64,000 nt of DNA from positions 1 to 64,000 of the forward strand of contig CAMFBH010000007.1 in NCBI GenBank assembly GCA_945948515.1, written 5' to 3'. Origin of the DNA: an uncultured Clostridia bacterium (GTDB taxonomy: Bacteria; Bacillota; Clostridia; Oscillospirales; Acutalibacteraceae). Every line of letters starts with the position of its first letter. The stretch's first letter is position 1. Made by a program: the position numbers and the translations under genes. The notes beneath the pieces were generated by a model. That model made no database searches and was not told the DNA's origin. It saw nothing but the letters and a program-made list of their open reading frames with translations. Of this stretch, positions 15,506 to 24,608 are shown one piece after another.

Positions 15506-18133
15506 TTATTTCATCAATGATTTAATAATGCCGCAAACATTATCAAGCGCTAAATCAACCTTTGTAACATCCTTTGCTCCTGCCATAGCGGAATCGGGTC
15601 TGCCGCCTCCGCCGCCCTGAGCAAGCTTTGCAACCTCGCGAACCAAATCTCCTGCTTTAACGCCCTTTGCTATTGCTCCTTTAGCGCAAACGGCAACGAA
15701 ATTAGCCTTATCGCCGTTAACCCCTGCAATAACGCCTACTGCGTTATCGGATTTCGCTTTTATCTCATCTCCTGTTGAGCGCAAAGCATCTGGAGTTACG
15801 CCTTCAAGCTTTGCAATATAAACCTCAAGACCGTCAACATCAACGGGTTTTGAGAAAATATCCGCACTCTTAAGCTTTGTAATTTGAGCATTGAGTGAAG
15901 AAATCTCTTTGTCCTTAGCTTTATTATCTGCAATAATTGATTTAACCTTTGAATCAATTTCTTCAGAGGTGGATTTCAATTCGGCAGCCACCTTTGCAAT
16001 TATTTCAAGGGAAGCATTTAAGAACTCTATTGAGTTTTCACCGGTTACGGCAGTAATTCTTCTTACACCTGCGGCAACAGAGCTTTCCGATGTAATTTTA
16101 AATAAGCCGATTTCACCGCTGTTTGAAACATGAGTTCCTCCGCAGAATTCAGTTGAAAAATCTCCTGCCTGAACAACTCTTACAATATCACCGTACTTTT
16201 CTCCGAAAAGAGCCATTGCTCCGAGCTTCTTAGCTTCCTCAATAGGCATCTCCTGCGAAGCTACCTTACTGCAAGTAAGAATAAAGCCGTTAACCTTTTG
16301 CTCAACAGACGCAATCTCTTCCGGGGTTAAAGCACTGAAATGAGTAAAGTCAAAACGAACCTCTTTATCGTTAACAAGCTGACCAGCCTGCTCAACATGC
16401 GTTCCGAGAACCTCACGCAAAGCTGCCTGGAGAAGGTGAGCTGCTGTGTGGTTTCTCATTGTATTTTTTCTTGTTTCTTCACAATAAGAAACAGTAACGC
16501 TATCACCCACTGAAATTATTCCGTTTTCCATTGAACCTATATGGATATATATTCCGTCGGCATTTTTTTGTGTATCGGATACATTAAATACAGAACCGTC
16601 CGAAAGCGTAATCCTTCCGCAGTCACCAACCTGACCGCCGGATTCGGCATAGCAAACAGTTTTATCAAGAACAACGGAAATCTCTTCGCCCTCGCCTGCT
16701 CTTTGAACGAGCTCACCGTCACAAACAATTGCAACAACCTTGGAGGAACACTGCTTCTCAGTGTATCCGAGGAATTCAGTTTTATCCGCATCAATGTGAA
16801 CAGACTCACCCTTCCAAGCGTCTGCTCCGGCATCCTTTCTCGCCGCACGAGCAGTTTTCTTTTGCTCGTCCATAAGCTCATTAAATCGTTTTTCATCAAC
16901 AGTGATACCTTTTTCGGAAAGAATATCAATTGTTAAATCAAGCGGGAAGCCGTAGGTATCATTAAGCTTAAATGCATCATCACCGCTGAAAACATCCGAG
17001 GTCATGTTCTCACACATTTTCGAGAGCATTTCAAGACCTGCATCTATTGTTTTATCAAAGCTTTCCTCCTCGGAAAGAAGAACCTTGGAGATAAGCTCTT
17101 TTTTCTCATCAAGATAGGAATAAGCGCTTATGTTTTCATTAATTACAGTTTGACAAACCTTATAAAGGAACGGCTCTTTAATTCCGATAAGTCTTGCATG
17201 ACGGCACGCTCTTCTTATAAGGCGGCGAAGAACATAGCCTCTGCCGTTATTTGATGGAATAACACCATCGCCAATCATAAATGTTGCAGAACGGATATGG
17301 TCGGTTATAACTCTGAGAGAAACATCAACCTTTTCATCCTCATGATATTTCACGCCCGCAATATCGCAGATATGCTTCATTATATTCTGCACAGTGTCAA
17401 CCTCAAAGAGATTATCAACGCCCTGCATTATGCATGCAAGCCTTTCAAGACCCATTCCCGTGTCAATATTCGGATGGTCAAGAGGAGTGTAATTATTATT
17501 ACCGTCGTTATCAAACTGAGTAAAAACATTGTTCCAAAATTCAGTATATCTGTCACAATCACAGCCCGGTCCGCATGTAGGACTGCCGCAACCGTATTTC
17601 TCGCCGCGGTCAAAATATATTTCGGAGCATGGACCGCAGGGACCTGAGCCGTGCTCCCAGAAATTATCTTCTTTACCGAGTCTTACGATTCTGTCGGGAG
17701 AAACGCCGACCTCCTTAGTCCAGATATCAAAAGCCTCATCGTCATTTTCATAAATAGTTATCCAAAGCTTATCCTCAGGCATTTTGAGAACATCTGTGCA
17801 AAACTCCCAAGCCCAAGCGGTTGCTTCGTGCTTGAAATAATCTCCGAATGAAAAGTTACCGAGCATTTCAAAATAAGTTCCGTGGCGGGCAGTTTTTCCA
17901 ACGCGCTCAATATCGGGAGTGCGAATACATTTCTGACAGGTTGTTACTCTTTTTCTCGGCGGAGTTACCTCTCCCGTGAAATACTTTTTCATGGGAGCCA
18001 TTCCCGAGTTTATAAGCAAAAGACTCTTATCTCCCTGAGGAACAAGCGAAAAGCTCGGAAGTCTCAGATGACCCTTGCTCTCAAAGAAAGACAAATACTT
18101 TTCTCTTAAATCATTTAATGAAGTCCATTCCAT
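15506..18133 (-). CDS. alaS: Alanine-tRNA ligase
   Basis: 875 residues, complete. Catalytic class II core at the N-terminus (starting with the LREKYLSFFESKGHLRLPS region), editing domain with RNHTAAHLLQAAL and the zinc motif FCGGTHVSNSGE, and a C-terminal domain ending in GGGGGRPDSAMAGA. Charges tRNA-Ala and edits mischarged Ser or Gly. Ribosome site GAGGTG upstream. The roughly 100-base leader has a 13-base inverted repeat but no T-box, so control may be by the enzyme itself or not at all. First gene of alaS-HIT-phosphoribosyltransferase. Confidence 0.98.
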   Translation of the reverse strand: MEWTSLNDLREKYLSFFESKGHLRLPSFSLVPQGDKSLLLINSGMAPMKKYFTGEVTPPRKRVTTCQKCIRTPDIERVGKTARHGTYFEMLGNFSFGDYFKHEATAWAWEFCTDVLKMPEDKLWITIYENDDEAFDIWTKEVGVSPDRIVRLGKEDNFWEHGSGPCGPCSEIYFDRGEKYGCGSPTCGPGCDCDRYTEFWNNVFTQFDNDGNNNYTPLDHPNIDTGMGLERLACIMQGVDNLFEVDTVQNIMKHICDIAGVKYHEDEKVDVSLRVITDHIRSATFMIGDGVIPSNNGRGYVLRRLIRRACRHARLIGIKEPFLYKVCQTVINENISAYSYLDEKKELISKVLLSEEESFDKTIDAGLEMLSKMCENMTSDVFSGDDAFKLNDTYGFPLDLTIDILSEKGITVDEKRFNELMDEQKKTARAARKDAGADAWKGESVHIDADKTEFLGYTEKQCSSKVVAIVCDGELVQRAGEGEEISVVLDKTVCYAESGGQVGDCGRITLSDGSVFNVSDTQKNADGIYIHIGSMENGIISVGDSVTVSYCEETRKNTMRNHTAAHLLQAALREVLGTHVEQAGQLVNDKEVRFDFTHFSALTPEEIASVEQKVNGFILTCSKVASQEMPIEEAKKLGAMALFGEKYGDIVRVVQAGDFSTEFCGGTHVSNSGEIGLFKITSESSVAAGVRRITAVTGENSIEFLNASLEIIAKVAAELKSTSEEIDSKVKSIIADNKAKDKEISSLNAQITKLKSADIFSKPVDVDGLEVYIAKLEGVTPDALRSTGDEIKAKSDNAVGVIAGVNGDKANFVAVCAKGAIAKGVKAGDLVREVAKLAQGGGGGRPDSAMAGAKDVTKVDLALDNVCGIIKSLMK

Positions 18134-18155
18134 ATTTTACACCTCTGATTTTTTA

Positions 18156-18202
18156 TATGGCTTATCAAAATGTTCATTGACTGAATACCTTGATAAGCCA
18201 TA
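18156..18202 (-). promoter_or_regulatory. Inverted repeat in the alaS leader
   Basis: Perfect 13-base arms (18156-18168 and 18190-18202) around a 21-base loop, 23 bases upstream of the alaS start. It is followed by A, not T, on the transcribed strand, so it is not a terminator of this direction. It could be an operator or an mRNA hairpin. Confidence 0.5.
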
Positions 18203-18203
18203 C

Positions 18204-18231
18204 AAAACAGGGCAACAAAGGAGTTGCCCTG
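18204..18231 (-). terminator. Terminator of ackA-ydbC
   Basis: Nine-base stem CAGGGCAAC/GTTGCCCTG with a 6-base loop, then TTTTGT on the minus strand, 14 bases after the ydbC stop. Confidence 0.85.
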
Positions 18232-18245
18232 TTGTTTGGAGTTGA

Positions 18246-18461
18246 TTAGATATTATCAACAAGTTTCTTAAGCTCTTTGATTTCTTCTGCGGTAAAGGTT
18301 AAGCCTTTGCTCATTTTAGAATGATCGGGAGACCAATCTCTTACATCGATTTTGGGCTCTCTGCCATTCCATGAAATCATATTAACCTCTCTTGTCCATC
18401 CTCGTGCGGTTTCGGAAATAACTCCGAGATGTTCAGTTATTTCATATTTGATTTCCGGCAT
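18246..18461 (-). CDS. YdbC/PC4-like single-strand nucleic acid binding protein
   Basis: 71 residues, starting MPEIKYEITEHLGVIS and containing WTREVNMISWNGREPKIDVRDW, the pattern of the bacterial YdbC family that folds like the eukaryotic coactivator PC4 and binds single-stranded DNA. Cytoplasmic, probably a dimer. It has its own AGGAGG ribosome site and follows ackA by 20 bases. Its cellular role in Clostridia is not known, and its pairing with acetate kinase may only be convenience. Confidence 0.85.
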   Translation of the reverse strand: MPEIKYEITEHLGVISETARGWTREVNMISWNGREPKIDVRDWSPDHSKMSKGLTFTAEEIKELKKLVDNI

Positions 18462-18481
18462 TATTCTTCCTCCTTTTCAGT

Positions 18482-19708
18482 TTATTTTTTAAGGTTTTCT
18501 ACTATTTCTTTAGCATCCTTTGCAATCATGAGCTCTTCATTGGTTGCAAGAATGAAAACACGAACTTTGTCTTCGGGCTTAGAAAGCTCTGCCTCTGCGC
18601 CCTTAACTGTTTCTTTATTGAGCTCTTCGTTGATTGAAACACCCATATAACCGAGATATGAGCATATTTTACTTCTGAGCCAAAATCCGTTTTCACCGAT
18701 GCCGCCAGTGAAAACAATAGCATCAACGCCGTTCATAGCGGCAATATATGAGCCTATGTATTTAGCAATTTCATATGCCTGCATTTCGTGAGCGAGAGTT
18801 GCTCTTTCGTTACCTGCATTCTGAGCTGCGCAAATATCTCTGTCGTCGGAAGAAACTCCGGAAATTGCATTAACACCCGATTGCTTGTTGAGAACATTAT
18901 CCATTTCATCGGGAGTAAGACCGAGCTTTTTCATCATAAAGGTAACAACGCTCGGGTCAACTCCGCCGGAACGGGTTCCCATCATGAAGCCGTCAAGAGG
19001 AGTGAATCCCATTGAAGTATCAACAACCTTGCCGTTCTGCACAGCCGCGATTGAAGAACCGTTACCGAGATGGCAGGTGATTATTTTTAAATCTTTGATA
19101 TCCTTTCCCATAACCTCGGCACAACGGTTGCTGATGTACTTATGGGAGGTACCGTGGAAGCCGTAACGGCGTACTCCGTAGTTTTTATAGTATTCATACG
19201 GAACAGCATACATATATGCCTTCGGAGGCATTGTGCTGTGGAATGCAGTATCAAAAGCCGCAATCTGAGGAACATCGGGTCCTACAACCTCAAGGCAAGC
19301 CTTGTAGCCAAGATATTCGGCATGGTTGTGAAGAGGAGCAAGAGGGGCAAGGTCTTCAATATCAAATGCAACCTTTTCATCAATAAGAACGCTCTTATTG
19401 TATCTGTCTCCGCCCTGAACTATACGGTGACCGATTGCATCAATTTCGCTGAAGCTGTCTATTACCTTATACTCGCTTTCGGAAAGAAGGTATTTAACCT
19501 CATTGAATGCCTCGGTGTGGTTTGCGAGCTTTTTATCCCAAGTGAGCTTTTTTGTTCCGGGATTGTTTAAAATAACATTTTCCTCGCCGCCGTTAATCTC
19601 CATACCGATACGCTCAATAGCACCTTTTGCTATTACTGATTCGTCGGTCATATCAATAAGCTGAAATTTCAGCGAAGAAGAACCGGCATTGATAACAAGA
19701 ATTTTCAC
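18482..19708 (-). CDS. ackA: Acetate kinase
   Basis: 408 residues. Opens MKILVINAGSSSLKFQLID, with the family signature HRIVQGGDRY, catalytic GFHGTSHKYIS, HLGNGSSIAAV and FTGGIGENG. Makes ATP and acetate from acetyl phosphate, a main energy step in fermenters. No phosphotransacetylase is in the window. Ribosome site GGAGG upstream and a good promoter at 19750-19779. Transcribed with ydbC. Confidence 0.97.
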   Translation of the reverse strand: MKILVINAGSSSLKFQLIDMTDESVIAKGAIERIGMEINGGEENVILNNPGTKKLTWDKKLANHTEAFNEVKYLLSESEYKVIDSFSEIDAIGHRIVQGGDRYNKSVLIDEKVAFDIEDLAPLAPLHNHAEYLGYKACLEVVGPDVPQIAAFDTAFHSTMPPKAYMYAVPYEYYKNYGVRRYGFHGTSHKYISNRCAEVMGKDIKDLKIITCHLGNGSSIAAVQNGKVVDTSMGFTPLDGFMMGTRSGGVDPSVVTFMMKKLGLTPDEMDNVLNKQSGVNAISGVSSDDRDICAAQNAGNERATLAHEMQAYEIAKYIGSYIAAMNGVDAIVFTGGIGENGFWLRSKICSYLGYMGVSINEELNKETVKGAEAELSKPEDKVRVFILATNEELMIAKDAKEIVENLKK

Positions 19709-19749
19709 TTTTTTACCTCCGACAGTTGCAATATATTTCTATAATCATT

Positions 19750-19779
19750 ATAATAATATATAATATATACAAATGTCAA
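19750..19779 (-). promoter_or_regulatory. Promoter of ackA-ydbC
   Basis: -35 TTGACA (19774-19779), 18-base spacer, -10 TATTAT (19750-19755), minus strand. The spacer is all A/T apart from one G. Confidence 0.6.
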
Positions 19780-19799
19780 GATTAAAAAAGGATTTTTAT

Positions 19800-20870
19800 A
19801 TGAATACTGGAATAATCTGTGAATTTAATCCGTTTCACGGCGGTCACAAGCACCTAATTGAGTCGGTAAAGGGAAACGGCGGAATAGTTTGCGTTATGAG
19901 CGGAAACTTTGTTCAGCGCGGTGATTTTGCAATATTCAATAAATATGATCGCGCAAAAATCGCTTTGGAAAACGGTGCCGATTTAGTAATAGAGCTTCCG
20001 ACGGTATGCGCTGTAAAGTCAGCGGAAGGCTTTGCCGAAAGCGCCGTTAAGCTTCTTGAAGCCACAGGTGTGTGCTCTCACATTGCATTCGGCGCGGAAT
20101 GCGATGATATTCAAAAGCTTAAAGAAACCTCGGACAAGCTCAACAGCAAGGAGCTTCAAAGGGAAATAGCGCTTGGAGTTAAAAGCGGTCTCTCCTACCC
20201 CGCTTCAAGAAACAGAATATTGAACAGTGATTTGCTTTTATATCCGAACAACATTCTTGCTGTTGAGTATTTGCGCTTTACTAAGCTTTCCCCTATCGCA
20301 ATAAAGCGAATAGGAAAGGGTCACGACAGTGATGACCAAGAATTCAGCGCTTCGGAAATAAGAAAACAGATTATTGATAATTCGGATATTAATTACTGCT
20401 CTGCGCAAAACTGTGAAAGAGCAATTCTTTCTAAGCTCAGAACAATGCGCCAAGATGACTTCGGGAAAATCAAAGATGTTTCAGGAGGACTTGAAAACAG
20501 GATTTACGATGCAGTTTCAAAAGCCGTTTCACTCACCGAGCTATACGACTTAATAAAGAGCAAGGATATCACTCATTCAAGAGTAAGAAGAATTGTTTTG
20601 AGGGCATATCTCGGAATCACTGAGGATTTACCGAGTGAAGCTCCCTACATTAAAATTCTCGGCTTCAACAGTCGCGGAAGAGAAATGTTAGGTCAAATGA
20701 AAAAAAGTGCTTCTCTGCCGATTGTGAGCCGTTTTTCGGACATTTCAGATGAGGATCAAAAGGAATTCTTTAAGAGAGAAGCTCTTTACACCGATTTACA
20801 CGGACTAGGATTTAAAAACACGAAGGAATGCGGATTAGAATACACAAACCAAATAATAACCATAAGATAA
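19800..20870 (+). CDS. tmcAL: tRNA(Met) cytidine acetate ligase (TmcAL/YlbM family)
   Basis: 356 residues from the ATG at 19800 (AAAAAGGA 8 bases upstream); an upstream ATG at 19773 lacks a site. The nucleotidyltransferase motif is intact: GIICEFNPFHGGHKHLI at the start and the later FSASEIRK, equivalent to the second ATP-binding motif. TmcAL uses acetate and ATP to make N4-acetylcytidine at the wobble base of elongator tRNA-Met. It is divergent from ackA; the link through acetate is suggestive, and family members are often near ackA in Firmicutes. Confidence 0.9.
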   Translation: MNTGIICEFNPFHGGHKHLIESVKGNGGIVCVMSGNFVQRGDFAIFNKYDRAKIALENGADLVIELPTVCAVKSAEGFAESAVKLLEATGVCSHIAFGAECDDIQKLKETSDKLNSKELQREIALGVKSGLSYPASRNRILNSDLLLYPNNILAVEYLRFTKLSPIAIKRIGKGHDSDDQEFSASEIRKQIIDNSDINYCSAQNCERAILSKLRTMRQDDFGKIKDVSGGLENRIYDAVSKAVSLTELYDLIKSKDITHSRVRRIVLRAYLGITEDLPSEAPYIKILGFNSRGREMLGQMKKSASLPIVSRFSDISDEDQKEFFKREALYTDLHGLGFKNTKECGLEYTNQIITIR

Positions 20871-20875
20871 GAAGA

Positions 20876-20916
20876 AGCCGAGAGTCAATCGTTTTGATTG
20901 GCTCTCAGCTTTTTTA
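20876..20916 (+). terminator. Terminator of tmcAL, overlapping the end of the RNase M5-like gene
   Basis: Fifteen-base imperfect stem (20876-20890 with 20896-20910), GTTTT loop, then a T run. Its right half is coding sequence of the convergent gene. Confidence 0.8.
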
Positions 20917-21481
20917 CTGCTTGCTTATATTCATCATATGTAAATTGCGAATTTAAAATTTTTAACATAGCATTTGTTGAAAGCAGTTCGGGCAAATCAA
21001 GAAGCTTGAGAAGAGCTTTTTTTCTTTGCTTAGAACCTTCACCGCCCGAAAATCCGTCTTCAAACAAGTCAGCCGAAGTTATAAGCCTTCGCTCTATATC
21101 ATCTTGAACCTCTACCCCTGCTTTTTCAAAAAGGCTGATAAGAGTTTTTGAATCAATTCCCTCAACCCCTATCTTGCCTTGAGCAGACGGCTCTTTTTTT
21201 CTTTTTTCCTTGCCGTAAACATCGGGTATATAAATATGCTTAATTTCACCCTTATTTACAATATCGCTTATATAACGGCGAATTTGAAATCCGCTTGTAT
21301 CTGAGTCGGTTAAAACAATTATTCCGCTCTCCTCGGCAAGCCTTTTAATCAGATTTTGCTTTTCTTTATCCTTATAAATACCAAAACCGTTTGTTTCTAC
21401 AATAACTGTATCGAGAATGTTTGAAAGCTTAATTTTATCATACCTGCCTTCAACAATAACAGCCTGTTTAATTTTAATCAA
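20885..21481 (-). CDS. Ribonuclease M5-like Toprim protein
   Basis: About 198 residues from a TTG at 21481, which has AGAGGTG 5 bases upstream; a GTG at 21487 overlaps that site. Toprim domain: KQAVIVEGRYDKIKL with the catalytic Glu, and IIVLTDSDTSGFQIRRYI with the DxD motif, followed by a C-terminal region typical of RNase M5 and DUF4093 proteins. RNase M5 matures 5S rRNA in Firmicutes. It overlaps or abuts the holA stop and is the last gene of the lacZ-comEC-holA unit. Confidence 0.82.
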   Translation of the reverse strand: MIKIKQAVIVEGRYDKIKLSNILDTVIVETNGFGIYKDKEKQNLIKRLAEESGIIVLTDSDTSGFQIRRYISDIVNKGEIKHIYIPDVYGKEKRKKEPSAQGKIGVEGIDSKTLISLFEKAGVEVQDDIERRLITSADLFEDGFSGGEGSKQRKKALLKLLDLPELLSTNAMLKILNSQFTYDEYKQAVKKLRANQND

Positions 21482-21483
21482 AA

Positions 21484-22524
21484 TCACACCTCTTTTGATG
21501 CAAGAAGTAGCTTTACCATTGTTTCCTCAAGGACAAGCTTTGGATCCGTTGAGGTTGATTTCAAACTTATATCTGCCTGCAAAACTATATCAAGGCTTTT
21601 TCTTAAGGCCTCTATACTCATTCGAGAGCAATCCCTCATTGCGTTTCTGACGGCAAATTCTCTGCCTCTGTAATTAAAGCTTTGAATAATATCCGAATCC
21701 GAAAGCCCGTTTATTTTGGCACACTTCGCCCTATACATATCAACAAAGCAACCGGATATTACCGAAAGCACCGTTATCGGTTCCTCGTGCATTGAAAAAA
21801 GAGTGTCTAAAACAGAATGAGCGGTATCGTAGTCATTTTTCACTATTGCTTTTGAAAGGTCGTACACTCTGGCATCAAGACATTTAACGGCAACAGAATC
21901 AATATCCTTTTTTGTTATTTCATTTTCCTTTGAAAAGCTGCATAGCTTTTCAAGTTCATTTAACAGCACTCTAAGTGAAGAGCCTGAAACGGAAATAAGA
22001 TATTTTGCATTATCCGTGCTTAACACCTTATTCCTTTTTTTTGCACCTGCGCAAAGCAGCTTTGCGATTTCGCTCTCACTTTTTCTGTTAAGAGCAACAC
22101 TCTCTCCGAACTTTGAAAAAGCACCTTCAACGCTTTTCCACTTTTTATTCTTTTTTATATCGGGAATTATTGTTTCATACCAAAATACCAAAACAACGGT
22201 ATCCGGCAAATCGGATAAGAATTCAATTATTTCTTTGCAGTCCGAATCACTTTTATCAAAGGGATAATCGTGCACGGTTATGAAGCTGTACTCACTCATA
22301 ACCGGAAGCATTTCGGCGGTTCTTATTATTTCACCGACAGGCGCGGTATTTGAATCAAAATCATGATAATTAAAGCTTTCAAAGGTTTTATCTACAAGCC
22401 TTGATTTCATTTTTTGAATGTAATGCTCTTTGAGATAATTCTCATCTCCGTAAATAAAATAAGCATTTGAAAAATCGCCCTCGTTTATCTGCTTTTTAAG
22501 TGCGATTTCCTCTATCCGAGCCAT
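21484..22524 (-). CDS. holA: DNA polymerase III delta subunit
   Basis: 346 residues. N-terminal AAA-like domain beginning FSNAYFIYGDENYLKEHYI, middle segment with AKYLISVSGSSLRVLLNELEKL, and a C-terminal collar domain. HolA opens the beta clamp in the clamp loader. The order comEC-holA is common in Firmicutes. It overlaps comEC by 13 bases, so translation is coupled. Confidence 0.93.
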   Translation of the reverse strand: MARIEEIALKKQINEGDFSNAYFIYGDENYLKEHYIQKMKSRLVDKTFESFNYHDFDSNTAPVGEIIRTAEMLPVMSEYSFITVHDYPFDKSDSDCKEIIEFLSDLPDTVVLVFWYETIIPDIKKNKKWKSVEGAFSKFGESVALNRKSESEIAKLLCAGAKKRNKVLSTDNAKYLISVSGSSLRVLLNELEKLCSFSKENEITKKDIDSVAVKCLDARVYDLSKAIVKNDYDTAHSVLDTLFSMHEEPITVLSVISGCFVDMYRAKCAKINGLSDSDIIQSFNYRGREFAVRNAMRDCSRMSIEALRKSLDIVLQADISLKSTSTDPKLVLEETMVKLLLASKEV

Positions 22525-24608
22525 ATATTCTCCCTCCTGACATTATAAGAATTCTTTGAAATTTCAAAAACTATTGTATCATCCGAATATATTTCATTAG
22601 AATTAATATACACCTTATTATCGGAGTAATCAACATTAATTTCCGAGGATGAATACGAAATTCCTTCGGTAAACGACATTGATACTCCGTTTGCAGTAAC
22701 AATCAGCAAAAATGAATCTGTATTAGGTTCATACTCATAATGGATATAAACTCTTTGAGTAAAATAGCCGTCAATGGCTTTTTCAACGCAAAAGCTTTCT
22801 GCGTCGCTTGCACTGTACAAATTACTGTCAAACACAGGCGTACAAAAATTAACCGTATTACAGTCTATACTAAGCTTTCCCGAATAGGCATTACTCTTCT
22901 CATTTTTGCTTGGAACGAGTAGCAGATTTACAGTTGAATTAGTTTTTTTAATTTCATTCTTTATTGAATAATACGCACTTTCATTTCCTGTTCCGACAAC
23001 AACTGCATTTCTTCCATCCTCAATCAAAACACATGGAGTTTGGAGTGAATAAACGCTGACATAAACCTTATCTTTATTAAAATAGTAAAGAAAACCACCT
23101 ACAAATACGGAAAACGCCAAAGCCGTGCAAATAGTTTCTTTCAATCTCTTACTTCCGATACAAGCAAAAAAGATTCCGAAAACGACCAAAAATACCCCGA
23201 TAACGACACCGCTTGATGATGGGTTAACGGATATTGAGGTTACAAAAAATCCTGCGAAAAGCTCTGCAAGACCCAGCATTGCTTCGGTCAGTAAAGCAAC
23301 TATACGGCACAAAGAAATTCCGACAAACGGTACTCCTGCCAGCGCTGCAAAAGAAGCACTGAGAACCATTGTAATCATTCCGAGGGGAATCATTACAATA
23401 TTAGAAATAAAGCTGATTATGTTTACCGAGCCGAAGAACAGGCACATTACAGGCATTGTTGCAATGAAAACGCATAGAGTTACTATCAGAGATGATATGA
23501 CTTTTTCCGATATATAATTCAATACCTTATTTTTGATTTTTCGCTTTCCCGCAAGATTAAACGCTTTTGAGCATCCGATTATAATGCCTAAAGAAGCGAA
23601 AACAGAAAGCAATGTGCTTAAATCTGCCGCTGCAAACGGATTAAGACAAATTATAAAAACGGCAAGTCCAAGGGAATTTAGACTGTCTGCCCGCCTTGAA
23701 ACAGCCCTCGCAATAAGAATTACCGAAATCATTATAACCGATCTGACAACAGATTTTGAAAAAGAAGCAAGGCCTGCAAAAACAATAAGAACAAAAATAA
23801 TTACGGGAGCTGAAACCTTATCGCTGATTTTAAACCTTTTTAGCAAATACAACAGTCCCATTCCCCAAAGTGAGGTATGAAGCCCGCTGACCGCCATTAA
23901 ATGAGTTACTCCTGCTCCTTTAAAATTTGAGTATGCTTCATTGGATAAACAACTCGAATCTCCTATTAAAAGAGCAAGAGCAAGCGCTCCGTTATCTCCG
24001 TTCAGCGCGCCCGTAAGTGTATTTATTATTTTCTGCCTTATCATTAGAGCATGATAAAACGCGGGCTTATTTTTGACCTCAGTTACCGAATTAACGCTAT
24101 TGAGCTTTGATGTTAAATAAATGTTATCCGCAAAATAGCCCTTTGACTCAAATGAATTATCTCCTATTTTATAAAAAGTCACTTCGGCGTTTACCTTGTC
24201 ATAGGGCTCTGCGCTGATTGGCTTTTCACTTTTTATTCTAAACTTAATATTTTGTACTGCGGATTTCTTATCAATATAATTACTCTTCGCCGTATAGTAA
24301 TAAAAGCCGTTTTTCTGCTCAGGTAAATCAACAATTTCAAACTGAACATTGCACTTTTGCAAATTAAGCTTTGACTGCTCTGCATAGCTTGATGAATAAA
24401 AAACACAAAAAAGAACACACGAAAACAATGCAGCGGAAATAACAATCGGAACTGCTCCCGCCATTCTTATCTTTTTTACCGAAACCGAAATAAGCAGGAG
24501 CACAAAAAGCACCCCTGCTGAACAAACTGCAAACTTAAGTCCTAAAACATTAAGTAATATTAAAGTTATAAGAGAAGAAAATCCTATATGAGCAAATACT
24601 CTTTTCAT
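22512..24608 (-). CDS. comEC: ComEC/Rec2 competence channel with a degenerate metallo-beta-lactamase domain
   Basis: 698 residues. After an N-terminal OB-like domain (30-190), the core competence domain spans roughly 200-500 with about ten membrane helices and the conserved THLMAVSGLHTSLWG motif. ComEC forms the inner-membrane pore through which single-stranded DNA enters. The C-terminal part (about 515-698) follows the order of the usual metallo-beta-lactamase-like domain, but where LTHPHADH should be it reads LLVPSKNEKSN, so the metal ligands are lost. The start codon overlaps the lacZ stop (TAATG). Confidence 0.92.
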   Translation of the reverse strand: MKRVFAHIGFSSLITLILLNVLGLKFAVCSAGVLFVLLLISVSVKKIRMAGAVPIVISAALFSCVLFCVFYSSSYAEQSKLNLQKCNVQFEIVDLPEQKNGFYYYTAKSNYIDKKSAVQNIKFRIKSEKPISAEPYDKVNAEVTFYKIGDNSFESKGYFADNIYLTSKLNSVNSVTEVKNKPAFYHALMIRQKIINTLTGALNGDNGALALALLIGDSSCLSNEAYSNFKGAGVTHLMAVSGLHTSLWGMGLLYLLKRFKISDKVSAPVIIFVLIVFAGLASFSKSVVRSVIMISVILIARAVSRRADSLNSLGLAVFIICLNPFAAADLSTLLSVFASLGIIIGCSKAFNLAGKRKIKNKVLNYISEKVISSLIVTLCVFIATMPVMCLFFGSVNIISFISNIVMIPLGMITMVLSASFAALAGVPFVGISLCRIVALLTEAMLGLAELFAGFFVTSISVNPSSSGVVIGVFLVVFGIFFACIGSKRLKETICTALAFSVFVGGFLYYFNKDKVYVSVYSLQTPCVLIEDGRNAVVVGTGNESAYYSIKNEIKKTNSTVNLLLVPSKNEKSNAYSGKLSIDCNTVNFCTPVFDSNLYSASDAESFCVEKAIDGYFTQRVYIHYEYEPNTDSFLLIVTANGVSMSFTEGISYSSSEINVDYSDNKVYINSNEIYSDDTIVFEISKNSYNVRRENIWLG

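Noticed and set aside
18134-18245. T-box in front of alaS
   Set aside because: No GGTACCGCG core; the leader is too short and only has one inverted repeat.
19142-19570. 142-codon frame antisense to ackA
   Set aside because: Shadow of a well conserved gene on the other strand.
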